Below are positions 51,881-59,474 of a stretch of DNA of 64,000 nt, piece by piece. The stretch's first letter is position 1, and each line of letters opens with the position of its first letter. Source of the DNA: Bog-473 sp036489775 (lineage in GTDB: Bacteria; Actinomycetota; Acidimicrobiia; Acidimicrobiales; RAAP-2); NCBI GenBank assembly GCA_036489775.1, contig DASXFC010000029.1, positions 34,039 to 98,038 on the forward strand, given 5' to 3'. Position numbers and translations under genes: made by a program. Below the pieces are notes generated by a model. The model had not been told where the DNA came from and made no database searches. It was given only the letters and a program-made list of their open reading frames with translations.

Positions 51881-53761
51881 ATGCGGCTCTGGATTCTGCG
51901 CGGTGTCACTCTCAGCACTTGCATCCTGACGTTCAGCGCGGGCTTGGCAACCACGTCAGCGGCCACCGTGGCCCGGCACGCTATTCCGCAGGCCCAGATC
52001 ACCCGGGATGTGAAGGCACTGAAGGCGCTGCCCTCCCTTCGACTGGGACGGCCCTACCTCGAGGGCTATGACCCCGCCATGGAACGGCAACTCGAAGAAG
52101 CGGCCGACGCACGAGAGGACGGTCCCGCGACCTGGCGGGCGGCGCCGTCCACCTGGGTCCGTCCCGGTGAAGGGACCTTCGACCTCCTCATGACGACCCA
52201 TCCCTCGAGAGGGCCTTCGTTCACCACCAGCGTCGGCGCGGTGACGCTCGAAGTTGGCGGCCGTTGGACGTTGTCGTGGACCACGATGTGTGCACTGGTG
52301 ACCGAGGAGGGCTTCGGGTGTCCACCGCTCCCCAAGGGCATGCCGGCGGGCCACATCCTGCCTACATTGCTGCCGCCTCGCCCGGCGCTCACGCCGGGTT
52401 TGGCCGATCCCAAAGACCTGGCCATCGCGCCGGGCGGTGGGGTCCTCATCGCCGACAAGGGCCGTGACCAGATCCTCAAATGGGACAACGGGACGCTGTC
52501 AGTGCTGGCAGGCACCGGCCTGCAGGGGTTCAGTGGGGATGGCGGCCCGGCCACCGCGGCCGAGCTGAACAACCCAGGACAATTGGCGGTCGGTCCCAAC
52601 GGCACCATCTACTTCGTCGATCAGGGCAACAACCGGGTACGCGCCATCGGTCTCTCGGGCGTCATCACCACCGTGGCCGGCAATGGCCAATCACCACCTG
52701 CGGGTGAGGACGTCGGCGACGGCGAGCTGGCCGCCCGGGTGCCGCTCAGTCCAGACGGGGTGACCGTCGGCCCCACCGGCACCCTGTGGATCTCGTCCGG
52801 CTTGGCCATCCGGAAGGTTGCGCCCGATGGGGTTATCTCGACTTTGGTCAACGGCGGGCCGCCCTATGGCGACGACCTCACGGTCAACGGGACGCCCATC
52901 GCATTCGATCCAGGGGAACTGGCCCTCAACGGTCAGGGGCAGATCGTCGTTTTCTCCTTTGACACCAAGGTGCTCTTCGTCATCGATTCTGACGGCGTGG
53001 CATCAATGGTGCCGAACTTCTATGCCAACGCGCTCAGCCCGGGGCCCGGCGGGTCGGTCCTGGTGGCTGACCACGCACTCGAAGTGCAGCAATTGAGCGG
53101 CACCACTGCCTCCACCCTGGTGAGCTTCACGTCGGGACAAGTCCCCGCGCTCGGCACTCCCATCTTCCCCGAAGGTGTGGCCGAGGCCAGCGACGGCACG
53201 ATTTACGTCGACACCGAACCTGGTGACGGCTGGACCGACCAGACGGGCCTGTACCAGATCACCAACGGCACAGTGCAGCCGGTGTCGGTGCAGAACTCGG
53301 TGGCTTCGACCTTGCCGGCGGTTGTGGCACCAGGTTTCCCCGCAACCACGTACCCGACCAGTCAACCATCGACCGGCGCCGACGCCGCCTTGTCCAGTTG
53401 CCCGTCAATGCAGGGTGTGGTGCCGTTCGATCAGAAGGCCAGCGCTGTGGCACGCACGCTGGTGGGGTTCTGGGGCACCAGCTTCTCCTATGACATCCAC
53501 GGCAGTGATCGAGCCGCCTGGTCCAGTGAACTGGTGGGCGCGGCCGATGGAGCCATCTCTGGCCGGATGACTGTCGGCGCGGTGATACCGGGACGGAAGA
53601 CGTTGGAGGCACCGGCGTTGGTGGCCGCCTGTGGCCAGACGTTGGTGGACGACTCGATCGCCATCGCCATGGGACATTCCGCGTACTACTCGGGCCCGCT
53701 GCAACAACTTTTCCTGCTGGACCGTGACGGCACACCGCTGGTCTACTTTGCCGACTACTGA
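51881..53761 (+). CDS. secreted NHL-repeat-like protein
   Basis: A 626-residue exported protein with a signal peptide (about 1-28, cleavage near ATTSAATVA). A domain of unknown type (about 40-160) is followed by NHL/beta-propeller repeats (about 170-460): LADPKDLAIAPGGGVLIADK, NNPGQLAVGPNGTIYFVDQG and similar blade units spaced about 45-55 residues apart. A C-terminal domain (about 500-626) has one Cys pair. Such propellers bind proteins or ligands at the cell surface; no catalytic motif is clear. Confidence 0.78.
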   Translation: MRLWILRGVTLSTCILTFSAGLATTSAATVARHAIPQAQITRDVKALKALPSLRLGRPYLEGYDPAMERQLEEAADAREDGPATWRAAPSTWVRPGEGTFDLLMTTHPSRGPSFTTSVGAVTLEVGGRWTLSWTTMCALVTEEGFGCPPLPKGMPAGHILPTLLPPRPALTPGLADPKDLAIAPGGGVLIADKGRDQILKWDNGTLSVLAGTGLQGFSGDGGPATAAELNNPGQLAVGPNGTIYFVDQGNNRVRAIGLSGVITTVAGNGQSPPAGEDVGDGELAARVPLSPDGVTVGPTGTLWISSGLAIRKVAPDGVISTLVNGGPPYGDDLTVNGTPIAFDPGELALNGQGQIVVFSFDTKVLFVIDSDGVASMVPNFYANALSPGPGGSVLVADHALEVQQLSGTTASTLVSFTSGQVPALGTPIFPEGVAEASDGTIYVDTEPGDGWTDQTGLYQITNGTVQPVSVQNSVASTLPAVVAPGFPATTYPTSQPSTGADAALSSCPSMQGVVPFDQKASAVARTLVGFWGTSFSYDIHGSDRAAWSSELVGAADGAISGRMTVGAVIPGRKTLEAPALVAACGQTLVDDSIAIAMGHSAYYSGPLQQLFLLDRDGTPLVYFADY

Positions 53762-53778
53762 TACGAAGGAGATCGGCC

Positions 53779-54198
53779 ATGACGCCGGAGGACGAGAGCA
53801 ACGACGCCACCCCCAACACGCTGGCCCAGACCATGCCGTTGGCCGCCACCCTGGGCATCACCACGATGCGGGCCGACAAGGAGTTCGTGGTGGGCCGGTT
53901 GGCCTGGGCGGCCGAGCTGTGCACGGCGGGCGGCACGCTGCACGGCGGCGCGTTGATGGCGTTGGCCGACAGCACCGGGGCCATGAGCGCCTTCTTGCAT
54001 CTGCCCGAAGGGGCGACCGGGACGACCACCATCGAGTCGAAGACCAACTTCCTCCGCGGCGTGCGTCAGGGTACGGTCGAATCAGTGTCGCGGCCGGTGC
54101 ACGTCGGGCGCACCCTCATCGTGGTGGAGACCGAACTACGCGATGACCACGACGCCCTGGTGGCGCTGGTGCGCCAGACCCAGTTGGTGTTGACCTGA
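53779..54198 (+). CDS. PaaI-family hotdog thioesterase
   Basis: A 139-residue hotdog-fold acyl-CoA thioesterase. The motif CTAGGTLHGGALMALADSTGAMSA holds the typical HGG with the catalytic aspartate in the following helix; the IESKTNFLRGV strand is also typical. It hydrolyses aromatic or medium-chain acyl-CoAs. A strong AAGGAGAT ribosome-binding site precedes the ATG. It follows the NHL-like gene by 17 nt. Confidence 0.9.
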   Translation: MTPEDESNDATPNTLAQTMPLAATLGITTMRADKEFVVGRLAWAAELCTAGGTLHGGALMALADSTGAMSAFLHLPEGATGTTTIESKTNFLRGVRQGTVESVSRPVHVGRTLIVVETELRDDHDALVALVRQTQLVLT

Positions 54199-54200
54199 GG

Positions 54201-55487
54201 TCAGGGCGTCTTCAGGCCGAGCAACCCGGTCAAGGACAGGTTGCACAACGACGGGAGCGAGAGCCCGGGCTGCGAGGTGCTGGTGGTCGTGGTCGAGCCC
54301 AGGCAGAGCGAGATCGGGAGCGGAAGCGTCGGGACCGAGATGGAGGGCACCGTCACCGTCGGCAGACTGGGGATCGGCAGGAGCGACTTTGGTGCCACCG
54401 AAGGCAATGAGGCCGACTTTGGCAGCACGATGACCGGGAGCATCGTTGTCGTGGTGGTCGAGGAGGCCGAGGAGGCCGAGGAGGTGGCGGTCGGCGCGGT
54501 GGCGGCGGGTGCGCTGCTCGTGGTCGGGGTGGTGCTCGATCTCACCTGCGTCGTCGGGTTGGTGGCGGTGGCGCCAGTGGCCGTCGGGGTCGAAACAACA
54601 TGGTGCGACGGCACGTTGGCCGGTGGCGCGGTAGCGATCACCACGGAAGCGGCACTTACGGCGGAGAGGGCGAGCGCTCCTAGCGCACCGACGACAACGG
54701 CCCGGCTCGAGATCGATGCGTGCCGCCGCCCCACCGCGGCCCGCGTGGGTGCGATACGGAAACCGGTCGACTGCGGTACGACGACGGGGGTGGCCACGGG
54801 CACCAGGTCGGGCAGTTTGAATTGGCGCGCCCGCCAACTCGCTCGGGCCACGGTGTCGACCAAGGCCAGCCGGAGGCGGCCGGCGACCTCATGCCACGCG
54901 TAGAGCTCGTGCCCGAGCTGCAGAGCCAGCGCGTCGTCGATCAGGGTGAGTTGTGAGCTGATCCCAGCCTGGTGCGACTCGTTGACGGCGAGAGTGCGGG
55001 TAGCCATGGGTTCGAGCGACGCCGCAGCCGGCGGGGCGATCACCCAGCACGGGCGATTTATCAACTCTGGTGAGTAGGCCAACAGCTCCTGCTTGATGCG
55101 GTCGGACAGGCACACGGTGGCGTCCACGGCGCGGAAGCCCTTCACGTTGCGGGCGACCGGGAGCGCGTGCACCAGCACGATATGTGGGAAGCGGTGGCGT
55201 GCCGTGTCCTCGGACGATGCAATGGTGAGCAGAACCTCACCACGCATGCGCCGGCACAGGCGGGTCAGGCGGCGCCGGCGGGCCAGGCGGCCGAAGGCAG
55301 AGGTCGGAATCCTCAGGGAGTGAATGTGGACTGAGTCCGGGACGTCCAGGTCAGTTCCCGGCTCCAGGACCAGATGGATCTGTTCGAAGCGAGCCTCGTT
55401 GCGCCAGGCCTGCAGGACGTTGTGTACCAGCCCGGCCGCGGTGTCGTCATCGCGAATGAAACGACCGTCAATAACGACGCGCATCAT
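54201..55487 (-). CDS. chimeric membrane protein: glycosyltransferase-like N-domain, TM helix, Ser/Thr-rich tail
   Basis: A 428-residue protein. The N-terminus (MRVVIDGRFIRDDDTAAGLV, continuing to VCLSDRIKQELLAYSPELI, about 1-150) looks like the N-terminal Rossmann half of a GT-B glycosyltransferase, but the catalytic C-terminal half is absent. A TM helix follows (about 263-287), then a Ser/Thr/Ala/Pro-rich region (about 295-365) and a Leu/Pro/Ser-rich end with two Cys. It may be a non-catalytic, surface-exposed protein. I cannot name a function. The next ATG (55484) could be the start. A candidate ECF-type promoter lies upstream. Confidence 0.6.
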   Translation of the reverse strand: MMRVVIDGRFIRDDDTAAGLVHNVLQAWRNEARFEQIHLVLEPGTDLDVPDSVHIHSLRIPTSAFGRLARRRRLTRLCRRMRGEVLLTIASSEDTARHRFPHIVLVHALPVARNVKGFRAVDATVCLSDRIKQELLAYSPELINRPCWVIAPPAAASLEPMATRTLAVNESHQAGISSQLTLIDDALALQLGHELYAWHEVAGRLRLALVDTVARASWRARQFKLPDLVPVATPVVVPQSTGFRIAPTRAAVGRRHASISSRAVVVGALGALALSAVSAASVVIATAPPANVPSHHVVSTPTATGATATNPTTQVRSSTTPTTSSAPAATAPTATSSASSASSTTTTTMLPVIVLPKSASLPSVAPKSLLPIPSLPTVTVPSISVPTLPLPISLCLGSTTTTSTSQPGLSLPSLCNLSLTGLLGLKTP

Positions 55488-55536
55488 TCAGCTCCCACAT
55501 GGCCACGCAACCTACCCGCCCCCCACCACCAGACAT

Positions 55537-55564
55537 ATCAACATATTCTTTACCCCGGAATTCC
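55537..55564 (-). promoter_or_regulatory. candidate ECF-sigma-type promoter
   Basis: On the minus strand GGAATTCC (55564-55557), then GTTGAT (55542-55537), giving GGAAT-N17-GTT, near the ECF/sigmaE consensus GGAAC-N16-GTT. The expected start near 55530 gives a leader of about 45 nt for the gene starting at 55487. The region is AT-rich relative to its surroundings. Confidence 0.35.
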
Positions 55565-55624
55565 ATAGGAAAACGGGATACCCCGCCCCGGCACCAAATT
55601 TCTGGATTCTGCCAACGGGGATTG

Positions 55625-56635
55625 TCATTCGGGCCAGCGGTCGGAGCGATCCCGGGAGGGCGGCGCATCGAGGGCCCAGGCTCGCCGCCAGGCCGGGCCG
55701 TCCGGGCCCCGGTGCGCCAGTTCAGCGCCCTCGGTGGGATCGACCGAACTGACCGAGCGCCGAGCCTGCCACCAGTCAGTTTGCACTTCACGGGCCAGCG
55801 CAGCCACGGACATCTCGATGCGGTCCGAGAAGCGGTGGGCACTCTCACCCTCGTCGGGCGACATGGGGGCTCCGAAGAGCACGGCGATGGGGGAGCGGCG
55901 CAAGCGCCCGCCCTCTCGGGCTTCGGTACCCGACCCTCCTGGCGGGGGTGGGCCCTCCTCGGGCGTCTTGGGCAGCACGTGGCGGGTGCCGTGCAGGTAC
56001 ACCGGGACCACGGGGCGTCCGGTGCGCTTGGCCAGATACGCCGCGCCACCGCGGAAGGGCTGCGTCCAGCCGTCAGGTGAGCGCCCGCCCTCGGGGAAGA
56101 TGACCAGGTTCCAGCCGTCCTCGAGGAGCTCGGCGGCCACGTCGGCCGAGCGTCGGTTGACTTTGGAGCGTTCGATCGGGACGGCCGCCAGTGAGAAGGA
56201 CCACAGGATGGCCTTCCAGGTGCGGTCGAAGAAGTAGTCCGACGCCGCGGCCACCACGGTGCGGTGGCGGTACTCGACCGGCAGAGTGGTCAGTAGCAGC
56301 GGCGTGTCGATGTGGCTGGCATGGTTGGCGGCGAAGATGACCGGCCGCTCGACCATGTCGAGGTGCTCGAGGCCCCGGATGGTCGACGGAGCCAGGATGC
56401 GGGCGGTCGGGCGCGCCAGGTTGTCCATCACCATGGCCCGGGCCAACCGGACCGGATAACGGCGCGACCACTCGTGGTCGTAGTCCAGGCCGACCTTGCG
56501 TTCGGGGTCGGGGCGCTCCACGGTGGTCGGCCACGGCGGCGCGGCCAGTGGGAACTTCAGTGCACGGGCCTTGGCCAGCAGGCGCTGGCCGTGGGCCGAC
56601 GCCGACCGCGTGGAGGCGTTGAGCTTCAGTGCCAT
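55625..56635 (-). CDS. PlsC-type 1-acyl-glycerol-3-phosphate acyltransferase family protein
   Basis: A 336-residue acyltransferase. Blocks I and III are intact: NHASHID (104-110) and FPEGGRS (180-186). No strong TM helix, so it is peripheral. The C-terminal 80 residues are Gly/Pro/Arg-rich. Its ATG overlaps the stop of the LarA-like gene (TGATG), so it is the last gene of a four-gene coupled operon. The acceptor may be a lysophospholipid or another alcohol such as a fatty alcohol; the operon context favours a lipid role. Confidence 0.87.
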   Translation of the reverse strand: MALKLNASTRSASAHGQRLLAKARALKFPLAAPPWPTTVERPDPERKVGLDYDHEWSRRYPVRLARAMVMDNLARPTARILAPSTIRGLEHLDMVERPVIFAANHASHIDTPLLLTTLPVEYRHRTVVAAASDYFFDRTWKAILWSFSLAAVPIERSKVNRRSADVAAELLEDGWNLVIFPEGGRSPDGWTQPFRGGAAYLAKRTGRPVVPVYLHGTRHVLPKTPEEGPPPPGGSGTEAREGGRLRRSPIAVLFGAPMSPDEGESAHRFSDRIEMSVAALAREVQTDWWQARRSVSSVDPTEGAELAHRGPDGPAWRRAWALDAPPSRDRSDRWPE

Positions 56636-58221
56636 CAGTGCACGTCGGCCATCAGGAGCGGCGGGCTGTGGAGGTGGGTGAGGGTGGGCGAGCGGCCCAC
56701 CACATCACTGGCGATCTCAAGGGCGTCGTTCATGGAGGAGGCCGGGGAGAAGCCAAGACGGCGCACCGCTCTGGCATCGCCGCCCACCACGATGACCCGG
56801 CCCAGGTGCTCGAGGGCATGGGCGCACCAGTACCACATGTAGAAGGGATGCACGCCGTGGTAGGCGTGACCGGTGCGGTAGAGATGGATATACCAGGGAT
56901 CGGTGGCGAAGGACTCCTCGAATTCCTTGTGCATGCGCACCGGGTCGATGGTCTGGGTCAGCACCTGCTCGTAGAAGTCGATGTAGCTCGGGTGGTGCGC
57001 GGGGTGGAACTCAGGCCGGGTGGGGTGATGCAGGATCAGCACGCCACCTTCCCGGACCAGGGGGACGCCGCGGTACATGTTGAAGAAGTAGCCGAGGCCG
57101 AGGCAGGCCACCAAGATCGGGTTCATGATCGAGTTGACGTTGTAGGGGCAGATGTAGGGCAGCCCCATGGTCAAGATGTCGGTCTGGCCCGAGACCTCGA
57201 CGCCTTGCTGTTCCCACACATTGGCCGTGGTGATGGCGTGCACGGCCTCTACCTCGCCGGCCTGCACCGAGGTCATGGCGTGCGGCGACTTGATGGAGTG
57301 GAAGATCTGGCGGGCCAGGCGAGGCGGCGTCTTGTTCAGCGCGCCGGCCGCGCCGGTGTAGGTGGCCCGGTCACGCAGCGACCACTCCCACTCGCGCTTT
57401 TGCAAGAAGGCGAATGACGAGGGGAAGGTGTCGGTGTTGAGCGTGGTCTCGATCTGGAAGATCTTGACGCCGGCCTCGGCGATGAAACGTCCCATCCGCC
57501 AGTTCGATGAGTGCAGCTCCGACTTCGGTGCATCCATGAACGACTTTGAGTGCGTCATGGTGTGTGGGTTGTGGTGGTGCTTGAGCGACCGGTAGGAGGC
57601 CAGGCCGGTGGCCACGCTCTTGTGACCGCCGTCCATGGCCACCAGGTTGATGTTCACGTAGACCAAGAGGTCCGAGGTGGCGGCCCGCTTGTTGATCTCG
57701 ATGTCCTCGCCCTGCTCGGTCTGGCCCAGATGGATCAGGTTGTCGGGGTCCTCGGCGTCGTGCTGGGTGAGCAGGCCGTGGGGGGCGAAGGCGTCGTAGA
57801 CGCGGTCGCCCAGGGCGTGGCGCAGCTCGGGCTCGGTCATGCGGCGGTGCAGGGCCAGGGCGGCGATGAGCTGCACATCGTCCACGCCGGCGTCGGCCGC
57901 CATGTCGAGCACGGTCTCGATGACCATCTGGCGGATGTCGGGTGCCTCCATGGGAGGGAGCGGCAGCGAGATGTCGTCGAAACAGATGGTCAGCTTCATG
58001 CCGGCGAACAAGAGCTCGGGCAGAGGGTCGCGGTCGATCGGATGCAGCAGGGCGTGGCGGATGGCGGCGTAGGGGTCGGCCAGCGCCTTCATCGGTTCGG
58101 GCGCGTAGATCACCCGGCTGCCCTCGGGCAGCGTCTCGAGTGTGAACTGCTCCCCGTGCCAGAAGAGAGTGGGGGGTGTCGACTTGTCGACCTCGAGGAC
58201 GAATCCTGGTCGGCGGCTCAT
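56635..58221 (-). CDS. LarA-like (DUF2088) protein, candidate nickel-pincer enzyme
   Basis: A 528-residue protein of the lactate racemase A superfamily (LarA itself is about 425). Conserved elements: FDDISLP (81-87), His125 in ALALHRRMTEPEL, Lys201 in GGHKSVATGLAS, which is the position of the lysine that binds the nickel-pincer nucleotide cofactor in LarA, and His220 in NPHTM. The C-terminal part has extra helices, including VACLGLGYFFNMYRGVPLV. The substrate is likely a 2-hydroxy acid or similar; LarB/C/E cofactor genes are not in the window. Coupled by ATGA to the dehydrogenase before it and TGATG to plsC after it. Confidence 0.8.
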   Translation of the reverse strand: MSRRPGFVLEVDKSTPPTLFWHGEQFTLETLPEGSRVIYAPEPMKALADPYAAIRHALLHPIDRDPLPELLFAGMKLTICFDDISLPLPPMEAPDIRQMVIETVLDMAADAGVDDVQLIAALALHRRMTEPELRHALGDRVYDAFAPHGLLTQHDAEDPDNLIHLGQTEQGEDIEINKRAATSDLLVYVNINLVAMDGGHKSVATGLASYRSLKHHHNPHTMTHSKSFMDAPKSELHSSNWRMGRFIAEAGVKIFQIETTLNTDTFPSSFAFLQKREWEWSLRDRATYTGAAGALNKTPPRLARQIFHSIKSPHAMTSVQAGEVEAVHAITTANVWEQQGVEVSGQTDILTMGLPYICPYNVNSIMNPILVACLGLGYFFNMYRGVPLVREGGVLILHHPTRPEFHPAHHPSYIDFYEQVLTQTIDPVRMHKEFEESFATDPWYIHLYRTGHAYHGVHPFYMWYWCAHALEHLGRVIVVGGDARAVRRLGFSPASSMNDALEIASDVVGRSPTLTHLHSPPLLMADVH

Positions 58222-59474
58222 CGGGTGTGTCCTTTCCTCGATGCAGTGAGGTCGAATGCGATCTTGACGGCGCCCCTCCGGCCAGCGGCGCCGGCGTGGG
58301 CCACCGCTTCTTCGAAGCGGGCCAGCGGGTAGGTAGCCGAGACCAGCTGCCCGGTCTGGTGTGCGGCGGCCACCTCGAAGGCGAGATCGAAGGTGGGCAC
58401 GTGGTCGGGCGACTCGGTGCCGTAGGCGTAGGCACCGGCCAAGCGGACTTCGCGGTGCCAGAGCGGGGCCAGGTCGACGGTGACTTTGCCCGGCATGCCC
58501 ACCAGCGACACCGTGCCGCGGGGTTTGACCATGGCCAGCGAGTCGGTGATCGACTCTGCGCTCCCCACGCAGTCGATGACCACGTCGGCGCCGCCGGTCA
58601 GGGTGGCGGTCTGCCCCGATTCACCGCCGAAGGAGAGCGAGCGGGCGTGGCGGCGCACAGCCCGGGGCAACTGGTCCGGGGGCAGCGCCTCGGTGGCGCC
58701 GAAGGTGCGGGCCAGGCGTTGCTGGTGCGGGTAGCGCGCCCCCACCAGCACGACCCGGGGGATGGCGACGCGGCCGGTGGCGGAGAGATGACTCAGGGCG
58801 GCGGTGATGGCGAGGCCCAGTGTCCCGGCGCCCAGGATGGCCACGACGTCGCCGTCGCGGATCCCCGAATGCAGCACGGCGTGCACGGCGCAGGCCACCG
58901 GCTCGACGGTGACCGCGTCGGTGTCGCTGAGTTCAGCGGGCACCGCGAAGAGCTGTGAGGTGTGGGCGGACAGACCCTCAGTCGACCAGCCGCCACCGGT
59001 GTCGGCGCAGAAGCCGGTCTGCAGTCCGGGACGGATGTGGCCGAAGGCCAGGTTGCCGCAGTTGCCGACCTGGCCGGCGGTACAGGCGGCACACATCGGC
59101 GTGATGCCCCGCGCTGCGCAACCCAGTACGGGTTGGAGCACGACCCGGCTGCCCGCGGCCAGGGCCTCGCCGTCCTGCGCGGTGGCGTCGGTGGTCACGG
59201 CGCCGACGACCTCGTGCCCGGGGACGAAGGGGAAGGAGACGATGTCCTCGAAATAGCGCGAGCTGCGGCCATCGAGGGTGGCCAGATCCGAACCGCAGAT
59301 GCCCGAGAGCAGCGGTGACAGGTGGACCCAACCCGCATCGCTGGGCAGCGGCGGTGTCTCGGTGTCGACCAGGCGCAAGGGGCCGACGCCGGCACCGCGG
59401 CCCGACCCGAAGGAGGAGGCCAAGCGGGCGGCGGCGAATCGAGGCAGCGAGCGTTCGAAGAGGAGCGTGCTCAT
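58218..59474 (-). CDS. zinc-dependent MDR alcohol dehydrogenase
   Basis: A 418-residue medium-chain dehydrogenase. Catalytic zinc ligands are in SGICGSDLATLDG and VPGHEVVGAV; the structural zinc cluster is replaced by a shorter cysteine set (MCAACTAGQVGNC). The NAD(P) loop is VAILGAGTLGLAI. It oxidises or reduces an alcohol/aldehyde. The ATG at 59474 overlaps the stop of the reductase/HAD gene (ATGA) and its stop overlaps the LarA-like ATG, so the pathway link is strong. A natural pairing is the aldehyde or alcohol produced by the reductase. Confidence 0.88.
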   Translation of the reverse strand: MSTLLFERSLPRFAAARLASSFGSGRGAGVGPLRLVDTETPPLPSDAGWVHLSPLLSGICGSDLATLDGRSSRYFEDIVSFPFVPGHEVVGAVTTDATAQDGEALAAGSRVVLQPVLGCAARGITPMCAACTAGQVGNCGNLAFGHIRPGLQTGFCADTGGGWSTEGLSAHTSQLFAVPAELSDTDAVTVEPVACAVHAVLHSGIRDGDVVAILGAGTLGLAITAALSHLSATGRVAIPRVVLVGARYPHQQRLARTFGATEALPPDQLPRAVRRHARSLSFGGESGQTATLTGGADVVIDCVGSAESITDSLAMVKPRGTVSLVGMPGKVTVDLAPLWHREVRLAGAYAYGTESPDHVPTFDLAFEVAAAHQTGQLVSATYPLARFEEAVAHAGAAGRRGAVKIAFDLTASRKGHTR

